Shown here piece after piece: positions 52,859 through 62,154 of a stretch of 64,000 nucleotides of DNA. Position numbers and translations under genes: made by a program. The notes under the pieces were generated by a model. It was not told the origin of the DNA. It did no database searches and saw only the letters and a program-made list of their open reading frames with translations. Each line of letters starts with the position of its first letter. Positions within the stretch are counted from its first letter, which is position 1. The stretch is from Oryzisolibacter sp. LB2S (lineage in GTDB: Bacteria > Pseudomonadota > Gammaproteobacteria > Burkholderiales > Burkholderiaceae_C), in contig NZ_CP160388.1 in the NCBI RefSeq assembly GCF_040732315.1, forward strand, positions 1,826,494 through 1,890,493. Direction: 5' to 3'.

Positions 52859-53635
52859 ATGCGAATTGCCACCTGGAACGTCAACTCCCTTTCCGTGCGC
52901 CTGCCCCAGGTGCTGGCCTGGCTGGCCGCCAACCCCGTCGATGCCATGGGGCTGCAGGAACTCAAGCTGGTGGACGAGAAGTTTCCGCATGCCGCCTTCG
53001 AGGCTGCGGGCTACCACGCCGTGTGCTTCGGTCAGAAGACCTACAACGGCGTGGCCATCATCAGCCGCGCCCCGGCGCGCGACGTGGTGCGCAACATTCC
53101 GGGTCACACCGACGAACAGGCGCGCGTGATCGCAGCCACGCTCGACACCGCGGACGGGCCGCTGCGCCTGATCAACTGTTACTTCGTCAACGGCCAGGCG
53201 CCCGGCACGGACAAGTTCGCCTACAAGATGCAGTGGCTGGCTGCGCTGCATGACTGGCTGCGCGAGGAACTGGCCGCACACCCGCGCCTGGTGCTGCTCG
53301 GCGACTTCAACGTGGCGCCCGAGGATCGCGACTCCTACGATCCTGTGGGCCTGAAGGACACCATCCACCACACGGTGGAGGAGCGCGCGCATTTTCGCGA
53401 GCTGCTTGCGCTCGGCCTCACGGACGCCTTCCGACTGTTCGAGCAACCCGAGAAGAGCTATTCGTGGTGGGACTATCGGCAGCTCGGCTTTCAGAAGAAC
53501 CGCGGTCTGCGCATAGACCACATCCTCGTGAGCGAGGCGCTGCGCGCGGGCGTTGTAGCCTGCCATGTCGACCGCGCGCCACGCAAGAACCCGCAGCCCA
53601 GCGACCATGCGCCCGTGGTCGTGACGCTGGGCTGA
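52859..53635 (+). CDS. xth: Exodeoxyribonuclease III
   Basis: A 258-residue AP endonuclease of the exonuclease III family for base-excision repair. Motifs: IATWNVNSLSVRLPQVL, GLQELKLVDE (metal glutamate), VLLGDFNVAPEDRDSYDP (catalytic Asp and Asn) and RIDHILVSE with SDHAPVVV (active-site histidine). The ATG at 52859 (MRIATWNVNS) starts the fold exactly as in the family; the longer open frame is a shadow of the regulator's tail. It begins 20 bases after that gene. Confidence 0.95.
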   Translation: MRIATWNVNSLSVRLPQVLAWLAANPVDAMGLQELKLVDEKFPHAAFEAAGYHAVCFGQKTYNGVAIISRAPARDVVRNIPGHTDEQARVIAATLDTADGPLRLINCYFVNGQAPGTDKFAYKMQWLAALHDWLREELAAHPRLVLLGDFNVAPEDRDSYDPVGLKDTIHHTVEERAHFRELLALGLTDAFRLFEQPEKSYSWWDYRQLGFQKNRGLRIDHILVSEALRAGVVACHVDRAPRKNPQPSDHAPVVVTLG

Positions 53636-53842
53636 ACACGCGCCGACCGGGGCGGCCGCACGCGCCGCCCGACAGCTCTGTAAGGCAACTTCCTACAAGC
53701 CGCGTCAGCAAGCCAGACAGCACGCAGCGCCGAACCCCGACTTAATTTCCTTTTGGCCAGGTTTCACAATCCATTTCAACAAATCACGCAACAACTGCAA
53801 CAACCTGCAAACCGCGTGATCCCTACTGGAAAGGATTGACCG

Positions 53843-54172
53843 ATGACCTCCGAACAACTGCTGGCCGAGATCCGCGAAGCCAACCTGACCTATCTGATGC
53901 TGGCGCAGACCCTGATCCGCCAGGACAAGGCCGAGGCGGTGTTCCGTCTGGGCATCAACGAGGACGCGGCCGACATCCTCGCGTCGCTGTCCGCCGCACA
54001 GGTGCTCAAGCTCGCATCGCGCAACACGCTGCTGTGCAACTTCCGCGTCGACGACGAACTCGTGTGGAGCCTGCTGACCAACCACAACACACCGCGCAAG
54101 TCGGTCAACGAGGCCACGAACGCCCTGCACGCCAACATCCTCATGGCCAGCCGCGTATCCGAGGTGCTCTGA
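53843..54172 (+). CDS. flhD: Flagellar master regulator FlhD
   Basis: A 109-residue subunit of the FlhD4C2 activator of class II flagellar genes. LLAEIREANLTYLMLAQTLI, RQDKAEAVFRLGINEDAADI and LSAAQVLKLASRNTLLCNFR follow FlhD along its length, including the cysteine near residue 65. AAAGGA precedes the ATG. The 207-base upstream region holds repeated CAACAA units (53777-53812) and probably the promoter, which integrates many signals in other bacteria. Its partner flhC follows after 51 bases. Confidence 0.95.
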   Translation: MTSEQLLAEIREANLTYLMLAQTLIRQDKAEAVFRLGINEDAADILASLSAAQVLKLASRNTLLCNFRVDDELVWSLLTNHNTPRKSVNEATNALHANILMASRVSEVL

Positions 54173-54223
54173 AGCAAGCCCCCTACCCCGACACACCCTC
54201 ACGCCACCGACCGAAAGCCTGCC

Positions 54224-54763
54224 ATGTCCGCACCCGCCAAAAGCGTCCTCAATGAGTCCAAACAGATCGAACGCGCCGCCATGCTGATCCAGATGGGCGC
54301 CCGCATGCAGGTGCTGGAATCGGAGACCACGCTGTCCTATGAGCGCCTGATCCGCCTGTACAAGGAGATCGCGGGCAAGTCACCCTCCAAGGGCCAGCTG
54401 CCGTTCTCCACCGACTGGTTCCTGACCTGGCAGGAGAACATTCACAGCTCGCTGTTCCTCAACATCTACGAATATCTGTCCAAGGGCGTGAGCCTGGACA
54501 GCGTGGAACTGCTCACCAAGGCCTATCGGCTCTACAACGAACAGATCGCCGCCGCAGAGATCGAACCGCTGCTGTCCTTCACCCGCGCCTGGCGCCTGGT
54601 GAAGTTCGTCGATGCCGGCATGCTCACGCGCACCAAATGCTCGCAGTGCGGCGGCCATTTCGTCAGCGAGCTGTACGAGAACCGCCACTACACCTGCGGC
54701 CTGTGCAACCCGCCGGCGCGTGCGGGCAAGAGCAAGAGCGCAGGCGCGCTCACCCTGCACTGA
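54224..54763 (+). CDS. flhC: Flagellar master regulator FlhC
   Basis: A 179-residue DNA-binding subunit of FlhDC. The zinc site is intact: Cys139, Cys142, Cys158 and Cys161 (TKCSQCGGHF, HYTCGLCNPP). FSTDWFLTWQENIHSSLFLN is the conserved core. Together with FlhD it activates flagellar basal-body genes. No structural flagellar gene is in this window, so flhDC stands apart from its regulon here: it lies between xth and convergent ppc. Confidence 0.96.
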   Translation: MSAPAKSVLNESKQIERAAMLIQMGARMQVLESETTLSYERLIRLYKEIAGKSPSKGQLPFSTDWFLTWQENIHSSLFLNIYEYLSKGVSLDSVELLTKAYRLYNEQIAAAEIEPLLSFTRAWRLVKFVDAGMLTRTKCSQCGGHFVSELYENRHYTCGLCNPPARAGKSKSAGALTLH

Positions 54764-54772
54764 GGCGCGTCG

Positions 54773-57622
54773 TCAGCCGGTATTGCGCAGCCCCGCCGCA
54801 ATGCCGTTGATGCAGATGTGGATGCCGGTCTGCACGCGCTCGTCGCCCTGCCCGGCACGCCAGCGGCGCACGAGCTCCACCTGCAGGTGGTGCAGCGGGT
54901 CGATGTAGGGAAAGCGGTGGCGTATGGAGCGCGCGAGCGCGGTGTTGGCCGCCAGCCGCTGCTTCTCGCCCGTGATGCGCGTGAGCGCCTCTGTCGTACG
55001 CAGCCATTCCTGCTCGATGGCAGCGAACACCTTCTTGCGCAGGCGCGCATCGGGCACGAGCTCGCTGTAGCGCGAGGCCAGGGCCAGGTCGCTCTTGGCC
55101 AGCACCATGTCCATGTTCGACAGCAGGGTGCGAAAGAACGGCCACTGCCGGTACATCTTCTGCAGCAGCGCCAGCTGCGCCTTGGGCTCCTTGCCCGGCG
55201 CGTTGATGAAGCCCTGCACGGCCGCGCCAAAGCCGAACCAGCCCGGCAGTGTCAGCCGGCACTGGCCCCAGCTGAAGCCCCAGGGAATGGCGCGCAGATC
55301 CTCGATCTTCTGCGTGGCCTTGCGCGATGCGGGGCGCGAGCCGATGTTGAGCTGCGCAATCTCGCGGATCGGGGTTGAATTGAAGAAGTAATCGGTAAAG
55401 CCCGGCGTCTCGTACACCAGCGCGCGGTAGGCGGCCATGCTGGCCCGCGAGAGCTGCTCGGCCGTCTCCAGAAAGGCCTTGGTCGCGGGCTTGGTGGGCT
55501 GCAGCAGCGTGGCCTCCAGCGTGGCGGCCACCAGGGTCTCGAGGTTGCGCCGGCCGATCTCGGGATTGGCGTACTTGGAGGCGATGACCTCGCCCTGCTC
55601 GGTCAGGCGAATCTGCCCGCGCACCGTGCCCGGCGGCTGGGCCAGGATGGCCTGGTAGCTCGGTCCGCCGCCGCGCCCCACGGTGCCGCCACGGCCATGG
55701 AACATGCGCAGGCGTATGGGCGTGCCGGCCTTGGCGGCGTTGAGCTCGTCGAACAGTGCCACCAGGGCGATCTCGGCGCGGTAGAGCTCCCAGTTGCTCG
55801 TGAAGATGCCGCCGTCCTTGTTGCTGTCGCTGTAGCCCAGCATGATGTCCTGCTCGCCCCCGCCGGCGCGCACCAACTGCTCGATGCCCGGCAGCGCATA
55901 GAACTCGCGCATGATGGGCGCGGCATTGCGCAGGTCCTCTATGGTCTCGAACAGCGGCACGACGATCAGGTCGGCACGCGCGCCGGCATCGAGCTGCCCC
56001 TGCATCAGCCCCACTTCCTTTTGCAGCAGCAGCACCTCGAGCAGGTCGCTCACGGTCTCGGTGTGGCTGATGATGTAGTGGCGTATGGCGTCGCGACCGT
56101 AGCGCTCGCGCATGAGGCGCGCGGTCTCGAAGATGGCGAGCTCGCTCGTGGCCAGCTCCGAATATTGCGCACCCACCACGCGCAGCGGCCGTGCGTCACA
56201 CAGCAGGCCCAGCAGCAGCGTGCGGCGCTCGGCCTCGGGCAGCGCCGCATAGTCGGCATGCACGCGCGCCGTGGCCAGCAGCTCTGCGACCACGCGCTCG
56301 TGCTGGTCCGAGCTCTGGCGCAGGTCGACCGTGGCCAGGTGAAAGCCGAACACCTGCACGGCGCGTATCAGCGGATGCAGGCGCTCGCCCGCCAGCGCCG
56401 CGCCACGGTGCGAGTGCAGCGAGGCCTCTATGGTGCGCAGGTCGGCCAGAAACTCATCGGCGCTGGCGTAGGGATTCTGCGGCGCCACGGCGTGCAGCGC
56501 GGCCTCGCCGCCGGTGAGCTCGCGCAGGCTCGCGGCCAGGCGCGCATAGATGCCCGTGAGCGCGCGGCGGTAGGGCTCGTCCTTGCGGTGTTCGCTGGTG
56601 TCGGGCGAGCGCTCGGCGAGCGCGCGCATCTCGGGCGAGACATGCACCAGGTTGCTCGACAGCGACAGCTCGCGGCCGAGCAGATGCACCTCGGTCAGAT
56701 AGCGGCGCAGCGCCACCTCGGCCTGGCGGCGCAGCGCCAGCTGCAGCGTGGACGCGGTGACGTTGGGGTTGCCGTCGCGGTCGCCGCCAATCCACTGCCC
56801 CATGCGCAAAAAGCTGGCTACGGCGTGTTCGCCGCCGAGCTCGCTCTCGAGCTCGGCGTAGATCTTCGGGATCTCCTGCAGAAAGGTCGATTCGTAGTAG
56901 GACAGCGCGTTCTCTATCTCGTCGGCCACGGTCAGCTTGGAGTAGCGCAGCAGCCGGGTCTGCCACAGCTGGGCAACGCGGGCGCGCAGCTGCGCCTCGT
57001 TGGCCGCGAGCTCGCGCGGCGTGAGGATGTCCTTGGCGCTGTTGTAGAGCTGGGCACGCGCCAGGATGTCGTCGCGCTCGGTCAAGAGCTGCGCGATCTC
57101 GCGCTCGGCGTCCAGGATGCTCTTGCGCTGCACCTCGGTGGGGTGGGCCGTGAGCACGGGCGCGACATAGCTCGTGGCCAGGGTCTGGGCCACGGTACCC
57201 GGTGCGATGCCGGCCCAGCGCAGGCGCGCCAGGGCCACCTCGATGCTGCCCTCCTGCGCGCTGCCCGCGCGCTCATGCACGGCGCGGCGACGGATGTGGT
57301 GCCGGTCTTCCGCCAGGTTGGCGAGGTGACTGAAGTAGGTGAAGGCGCGGATCACGCTCACCGTCTGATCCCCCGTCAGACCCTTGAGCAGCTTCTTGAG
57401 CGCGCGGTCGGCCTCCTGGTCGGCATCACGGCGAAAGGACACGGACAGCTGGCGGATCTGCTCGACCACCTCATAGGCCGCCACGCCCTCCTGCTCGCGG
57501 ATCACGTCACCCAGAATGCGGCCCAGCAGGCGAATGTCCTGGATCAGCGGATAGTCCTTGTCGGTCTTGCGAACGCTCGGGGTGGCCGATGCGGGGTCCG
57601 TCTTGCGGGCGGGGGCGGTCAT
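54773..57622 (-). CDS. ppc: Phosphoenolpyruvate carboxylase
   Basis: A 949-residue enzyme making oxaloacetate from PEP and bicarbonate to refill the TCA cycle. Active-site motifs: [15 protein letters not shown] (catalytic histidine), [49 protein letters not shown] (glycine loop with arginine) and the C-terminal [12 protein letters not shown], the universal ending. Length is slightly above the E. coli 883. The ATG at 57622 has AGGAGA upstream. It is divergent from hemC, with 115 bases between, and ends 9 bases from convergent flhC with no clear terminator. Confidence 0.97.
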   Translation of the reverse strand: MTAPARKTDPASATPSVRKTDKDYPLIQDIRLLGRILGDVIREQEGVAAYEVVEQIRQLSVSFRRDADQEADRALKKLLKGLTGDQTVSVIRAFTYFSHLANLAEDRHHIRRRAVHERAGSAQEGSIEVALARLRWAGIAPGTVAQTLATSYVAPVLTAHPTEVQRKSILDAEREIAQLLTERDDILARAQLYNSAKDILTPRELAANEAQLRARVAQLWQTRLLRYSKLTVADEIENALSYYESTFLQEIPKIYAELESELGGEHAVASFLRMGQWIGGDRDGNPNVTASTLQLALRRQAEVALRRYLTEVHLLGRELSLSSNLVHVSPEMRALAERSPDTSEHRKDEPYRRALTGIYARLAASLRELTGGEAALHAVAPQNPYASADEFLADLRTIEASLHSHRGAALAGERLHPLIRAVQVFGFHLATVDLRQSSDQHERVVAELLATARVHADYAALPEAERRTLLLGLLCDARPLRVVGAQYSELATSELAIFETARLMRERYGRDAIRHYIISHTETVSDLLEVLLLQKEVGLMQGQLDAGARADLIVVPLFETIEDLRNAAPIMREFYALPGIEQLVRAGGGEQDIMLGYSDSNKDGGIFTSNWELYRAEIALVALFDELNAAKAGTPIRLRMFHGRGGTVGRGGGPSYQAILAQPPGTVRGQIRLTEQGEVIASKYANPEIGRRNLETLVAATLEATLLQPTKPATKAFLETAEQLSRASMAAYRALVYETPGFTDYFFNSTPIREIAQLNIGSRPASRKATQKIEDLRAIPWGFSWGQCRLTLPGWFGFGAAVQGFINAPGKEPKAQLALLQKMYRQWPFFRTLLSNMDMVLAKSDLALASRYSELVPDARLRKKVFAAIEQEWLRTTEALTRITGEKQRLAANTALARSIRHRFPYIDPLHHLQVELVRRWRAGQGDERVQTGIHICINGIAAGLRNTG

Positions 57623-57737
57623 GCGTACAGGTCTCCTGGTGCCGAACAATGGTTTCATCAGCGGGTGTTGCAGTGCAGCATGCTAGCATCCCCGGTTGCC
57701 CTGACCCAGACTTCACGGGGCCCGCAAGACTGCCGAC

Positions 57738-58667
57738 ATGACCCACGATAGCGCCCTCCCCCCCATCGTCATCGCCACCCGCGAAAGCCAGCTTGCCCTG
57801 TGGCAGGCCCAGCATGTGCAGGCCCTGCTCGCCGCGCGCGGGCACAGCGTGTCGCTCCTGGGCATGACCACGCGCGGCGACCAGATCCTGGACCGCACCC
57901 TGTCCAAGGTGGGCGGCAAGGGCCTGTTCGTCAAGGAGCTCGAGGTCGCGCTCGAAGAAGGCCGCGCCGACATCGCCGTGCACTCGCTCAAGGACGTGCC
58001 CATGGAGCTGCCGGGCGGCTTTGCCCTGGCCTGCGTCATGGAGCGCGAGGATCCGCGCGACGCCTTCGTCTCGCCGCGCTACGCCACGCTGGACGAGCTG
58101 CCGCAGGGTGCGGTCGTCGGCACATCCAGCCTGCGCCGCCAGGTGCTGCTGCAGGCGCTGCGCCCGGACCTCAGGATAGAGCCGCTGCGCGGCAACGTGC
58201 AGACGCGGCTGCGCAAGCTCGACGAGGGGCAGTACGCCGCCATCGTGCTCGCCGCCGCCGGCTTGAAGCGCCTGGGCCTGCACGAACGCATCCGCAGCAT
58301 CTTCGAGCCCACGCAAATGCTGCCCGCCGCGGGCCAGGGCGCCCTGGGCATAGAGATCCGCAGCCAGCGCGACGACCTGCGCGCGGCGCTGGCGCCGCTC
58401 GCGCACGAGCGCACCTGGCTCACGGTGACGGCCGAACGCGCCGTGAGCCGCGCCATGGGCGGCAGCTGCTCCATGCCCCTGGCCGCACACGGACAGTGGA
58501 GCGGCGACGAGCTGCGCCTTGAGGCCGCCTGGGGCGACATCGAGGGCCGGCTGCCCCTGGTGCGCGCCGAAGGCGCGGCCCGCGTTGCCACTCTGGACGA
58601 GGCCGACGCCCTGGGCCTGGCCGTGGCCGCAAGGCTGCGCGAGGCCGGCGCCGTCGCCGCATGCTGA
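57738..58667 (+). CDS. hemC: Hydroxymethylbilane synthase
   Basis: A 309-residue porphobilinogen deaminase for tetrapyrrole synthesis. [16 protein letters not shown] starts the fold, [14 protein letters not shown] holds the active-site aspartate, [18 protein letters not shown] and [20 protein letters not shown] bind the growing chain, and Cys244 in [11 protein letters not shown] carries the dipyrromethane cofactor. It heads hemC-hemD-hemX-hemY. Its stop overlaps the hemD start by seven bases. Confidence 0.97.
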   Translation: MTHDSALPPIVIATRESQLALWQAQHVQALLAARGHSVSLLGMTTRGDQILDRTLSKVGGKGLFVKELEVALEEGRADIAVHSLKDVPMELPGGFALACVMEREDPRDAFVSPRYATLDELPQGAVVGTSSLRRQVLLQALRPDLRIEPLRGNVQTRLRKLDEGQYAAIVLAAAGLKRLGLHERIRSIFEPTQMLPAAGQGALGIEIRSQRDDLRAALAPLAHERTWLTVTAERAVSRAMGGSCSMPLAAHGQWSGDELRLEAAWGDIEGRLPLVRAEGAARVATLDEADALGLAVAARLREAGAVAAC

Positions 58668-59485
58668 TGGGCAGCAAGCCGCCGCGCGCCATCGTCACGC
58701 GCCCCGAGCGCGAGGCCGCGCAATGGGTGGCCCGCCTGCAGGCGCGCGGCATTGCCGCCAGCGCGCTGCCGCTGATCGCCATCACGGCGGTGCACAGCCC
58801 GGCGCTGCGCCAGGCCCTGGAGCAGGCGCGCGAGCAGATGGGACGCTACCGTGCGGTGATGTTTGTGAGCGGCAATGCGGCCCAGCATTTCTTTGAGTCA
58901 AATCAGGTTCCCGCGCTTTGCCAGCAAGCGCTGACAGCTATCAATACGAGAGTATGGGCGCCCGGCCCCGGCACGGTGGCCATGCTGCGCGATGCGGGGG
59001 TGCCCGGCGAGCGCATCGACGCCCCCGGCGCCGACGCGGCGCAGTACGACTCCGAGGCGCTGTGGCAGGTCGTGGCCGGGCAGATAGGCCCGGGCGACCG
59101 CGTGCTCATCGTGCGCGGCACCAGCGAGCCCGGCGCCGCGGGCGGCACGGGCCGCGACTGGCTCGCGGCGCAGATCGGCGCCGCAGGCGGGGCCGTGGAC
59201 TTCGTCGCCGCCTACGAGCGCCGCGCGCCCACCCTCGATGCCGACCAGCTGGCGCTGGCGCGCGGCGCCGCGGGCGACGGCTCCATCTGGCTGCTGAGCA
59301 GCTCGGAGGCCGTGGCGCATCTGGCCGCCGCGCTGCCCGGGCAGGACTGGAGCCGCGCGCGCGCCCTGGCCACCCACCCGCGCATTGCCCAGGCCGCGCG
59401 CGAGGCCGGTTTTGGCCAGGTGATGCAATGCCGGCCAGCCTTCAACGAGGTGGCCGCGTCGATAGAATCGCCGCATGAGCACTGA
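58661..59485 (+). CDS. hemD: Uroporphyrinogen-III synthase, with repeat insertion
   Basis: A 274-residue enzyme that closes and inverts hydroxymethylbilane to uroporphyrinogen [53 protein letters not shown] and [16 protein letters not shown] match the two-lobed fold. Residues about 77-97 ([18 protein letters not shown]) are encoded by dispersed repeat copy H, between the VSGNA strand and WAPGPGT. They lengthen a loop without breaking the frame. It overlaps hemC by 7 and hemX by 11 bases. Confidence 0.93.
   Translation: MLMGSKPPRAIVTRPEREAAQWVARLQARGIAASALPLIAITAVHSPALRQALEQAREQMGRYRAVMFVSGNAAQHFFESNQVPALCQQALTAINTRVWAPGPGTVAMLRDAGVPGERIDAPGADAAQYDSEALWQVVAGQIGPGDRVLIVRGTSEPGAAGGTGRDWLAAQIGAAGGAVDFVAAYERRAPTLDADQLALARGAAGDGSIWLLSSSEAVAHLAAALPGQDWSRARALATHPRIAQAAREAGFGQVMQCRPAFNEVAASIESPHEH
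58891..58948 (-). repeat. Dispersed 58-bp repeat, copy H, inside hemD
   Basis: On the minus strand: CGTATTGATAGCTGTCAGCG, centre, then ACCTGATTTGACTCAAAG. It is antisense to hemD and stays in frame, like copy C in tex. It shares the TTTGAGTCAAAT end with copy B. Confidence 0.8.
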
Positions 59486-60557
59486 GTCTGTTCCCGAGCC
59501 TTCCGCAGGCATGCCGTCCGCGGCCAGGACTGCCCCACCCGCCAGTCACAGCGGGGGCGGCGCGGCGCTCTACGCGCTGGCCATCGTCATGATCGCCGCA
59601 CTCGTGAGCTCGGTACTGCTGTGGCAGCGCCTGACCTCGATTCAGGAACAGCTCGCGCGCCAGTCGGCCGACTCGGGCGCCCAGGCCGTCGAGGCCCGCA
59701 CCATGGCACAGCAGGCACAAGACCTCTCGCGCGAGACCGCCGCGCGCCTGGCCGTGGCCGAGGCACGCCTGGGCGAGGTCACCGTGCAGCGCACGCAGCT
59801 CGAGGAACTCATCCAGAGCCTGTCGCGCACACGCGATGAGAACCTGGTCATAGACATCGAGGCCGGCCTGCGCATGGCCCAGCAGCAGGCGCAGCTGACG
59901 GGCAGCCTGCAGCCGCTCGTTGCCGCGCTCAAGAGTGCCAGCCAGCGCATAGAACGCGCGGCCCAACCGCGGCTGGCCCCGGTGCAGCGCGCCATGGCGC
60001 AGGACCTTGAGCGGCTGGAGCAGGTCTCCGTCACCGACACGGACGGTCAGCTCGCGCGCATCGACGACCTGGTGCGCCAGGTGGACGATCTGCCGCTCAT
60101 CAACCATGTGGCGCAGGCCGCCCTCATGCGCCGCCAGACGGACAAGGAGGAGTCCGCCGCGCCATCGGCCCCGGCCGATGAGTCCCGCTGGCGGGGCACG
60201 CTGCGTCGCGGCTGGGAGGCCGTGCGCGACGAGGCGCGCGGCCTGGTGCGCATCAGCCGCGTGGACCAGCCCGACGCCATGCTGCTCGCGCCCGACCAGG
60301 CGTTCTTCCTGCGCGAGAACCTCAAGCTCAGGCTGCTCAACGTGCGCCTCGCCCTGCTCGCGCGACGCACGGATTCGGCCCGCACCGATCTGGCCGCCGT
60401 GACCGGCGCGTTGAACCGCTATTTCGACCCCGCGTCACGTCGAACCCAGAAGGCCGCGACGGAGCTCCAGCAGCTGCAGGCCCATGTCAAGACCGCCGAG
60501 ATGCCGCAGCTCGAAGACAGCTTTGCCGCCTTGGCCACGGCCGCGGCCGGGCGCTGA
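59475..60557 (+). CDS. hemX: HemX-family membrane protein
   Basis: A 360-residue protein of the HemX family, often labelled uroporphyrin-III C-methyltransferase although it lacks a methyltransferase fold. A single helix (about residues 33-55, ALYALAIVMIAALVSSVLLW) follows a short cytoplasmic N-terminus. A coiled-coil region (55-125, LTSIQEQLARQSADSGAQAV) and a helical domain (AGLRMAQQQAQLTGSLQPLV, DQAFFLRENLKLRLLNVRLA) make up the rest. Its role in heme synthesis is unclear. It overlaps hemD by 11 bases. Confidence 0.92.
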   Translation: MSTESVPEPSAGMPSAARTAPPASHSGGGAALYALAIVMIAALVSSVLLWQRLTSIQEQLARQSADSGAQAVEARTMAQQAQDLSRETAARLAVAEARLGEVTVQRTQLEELIQSLSRTRDENLVIDIEAGLRMAQQQAQLTGSLQPLVAALKSASQRIERAAQPRLAPVQRAMAQDLERLEQVSVTDTDGQLARIDDLVRQVDDLPLINHVAQAALMRRQTDKEESAAPSAPADESRWRGTLRRGWEAVRDEARGLVRISRVDQPDAMLLAPDQAFFLRENLKLRLLNVRLALLARRTDSARTDLAAVTGALNRYFDPASRRTQKAATELQQLQAHVKTAEMPQLEDSFAALATAAAGR

Positions 60558-60577
60558 CCGGCAGCAGGACACCAACC

Positions 60578-61840
60578 ATGCGTGCAGCACTCTGGTTTCT
60601 GGCATTGTTTGGCGCGGCCGTCGCGGTCGCGCTCTTCGTGGGCAACAACCAGGGCACGGTCACGGTGTTCTGGCCGCCCTACCGCGTCGATCTATCGCTC
60701 AATCTCGTGCTGGTGCTGCTCGTGGGTGGCTTCACCCTGCTGTACGGGGCGCTGCGCGGCATGTCCACGCTGCTGCAGCTGCCGGTGCAGGCGCGCCGCT
60801 GGCGATTGCTGCAGAAGGAGCGCGCCATGCATGGCGCGTTGCTCGATGCGCTCTCGCAGATGCTGGCCGGACGTTTCCTGCGCGCGCGCAAGGCGGCCGA
60901 GTCCGCCATCACCCAGGAACAGGCGCTCGAAGAGGCCAGCCACGCCCTGCCCTATGGGCGCCAGCTGCGTACCCTGGCCCATCTGGTGGCCGCCGAGAGC
61001 TCGCATGCGCTGCAGGACCGCACCATACGCGAGGAGCATCTGCAACAGGCGATGGACAGCCTCCCCGAACGTCTGCCGGCCTCCATGCTGGAGTTGCGCG
61101 AAGGCGCGCAGCTGCGCGCCGCGCGCTGGTCGCTCGACGAGCGCGATGCGGATACGGCGCTCGAGCGCCTGTCCACCCTGCCCGCGGGCACGGCGCGGCG
61201 CACGCTGGCGCTGCGTGCGCGGCTCAAGGCGGCGCGCCTGTCGCACCAGACGCAGCAGGCCCTGGAAACCGCTCGCCTGCTGGGCAAGCACCGCGCATTC
61301 ACGCCCGCCGCGGCCGAGAGCATCGTGCGCGGCCTGATCATCGAGCTGATCAACGGCGCCCATGATCCCGCGCAGTTGCAGCGCATCTGGCTGGACCTGG
61401 AAAACAGCGAACGCGCCATGCCCGAAGTCGCCGTGCACGCGGCCCAGCGCCTGGTGCTGCTCGGCGGTGACGCAGGTCAGGTGCGCGCCTGGCTGCTGCC
61501 CGTGTGGGAGCGCATGCGCGAGTTGCCCGACACCCAGCAGCTGCGCGTGGTGCGCGCGCTTGCCGCCAGCCTGCGGGGCCTGGACGCGCAGTGGCTGGCA
61601 CGCATCGAGTCGGCGCAGAAGTCCGATCCCCGCAATGCACGGCTGCAGTACCTCTCGGCCATGGCCTGCCTCGAGCGCGAGCTCTGGGGCAAGGCGCAGC
61701 AGCAGCTGAGCCAGGCCACGCAGCGACTTACCGACACGGCCTTGCGCGCCGATGCATGGCGCCACCTGGCGCAGCTGGCCGAGCAGCGCGGCGATGCCGC
61801 GGCCGCAGCCGACGCCTGGAAACAGGCGGCCCAGCAGTAG
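60578..61840 (+). CDS. hemY: HemY-family membrane protein
   Basis: A 420-residue inner-membrane protein with TPR-like repeats, last of the hem operon. Two N-terminal helices (about residues 2-22 and 40-62) are separated by GNNQGTVTVFWPPYRVDLSL, the family signature. The rest is alpha-helical (GRFLRARKAAESAITQEQAL, ARLQYLSAMACLERELWGKA). It is linked to late heme synthesis by gene position, without a known enzyme role. The start is the ATG 21 bases after hemX. Confidence 0.92.
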   Translation: MRAALWFLALFGAAVAVALFVGNNQGTVTVFWPPYRVDLSLNLVLVLLVGGFTLLYGALRGMSTLLQLPVQARRWRLLQKERAMHGALLDALSQMLAGRFLRARKAAESAITQEQALEEASHALPYGRQLRTLAHLVAAESSHALQDRTIREEHLQQAMDSLPERLPASMLELREGAQLRAARWSLDERDADTALERLSTLPAGTARRTLALRARLKAARLSHQTQQALETARLLGKHRAFTPAAAESIVRGLIIELINGAHDPAQLQRIWLDLENSERAMPEVAVHAAQRLVLLGGDAGQVRAWLLPVWERMRELPDTQQLRVVRALAASLRGLDAQWLARIESAQKSDPRNARLQYLSAMACLERELWGKAQQQLSQATQRLTDTALRADAWRHLAQLAEQRGDAAAAADAWKQAAQQ

Positions 61841-62095
61841 CCGGGGCGCCGCCCCTCGCCGGCCCCCCCGCGGGCCTCGATCGTCGACATCACAGTGTCC
61901 GTCCTGGGCGCGCCCCTGCCGCGTGCCCCGCGTGGCTGCGCCACCACCTCCCCCACGGCCTGAGCCCGCGGCATCGCCTCGCGTCACGGACTGAACCAAC
62001 GCTGCAGGCATGGGTTTGTACGCAAACAAACATTCGTTGCGAATGAACATTAAGATGGCGCCCTCCCTCGCTAGCACGATGTCACAACAAGACTG

Positions 62096-62109
62096 TTGCG
62101 TCACATCAA
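62096..62109 (+). promoter_or_regulatory. Weak FNR/ANR-type site upstream of ccoN
   Basis: TTGCGTCACATCAA matches the FNR consensus TTGAT-N4-ATCAA fully in the right half and at 4 of 5 positions... TTG of the left half, 46 bases upstream of the ccoN start. cbb3 oxidase genes are usually induced by FNR/ANR at low oxygen. The rest of the 314-base gap (61841-62154) is GC-rich after hemY, then turns AT-rich from about 62010, as expected of a promoter; no gene is seen. Confidence 0.35.
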
Positions 62110-62154
62110 CCGAGGGGCGTAAAACATGTCGACCGAAGTAAAAAGGACCCCACC

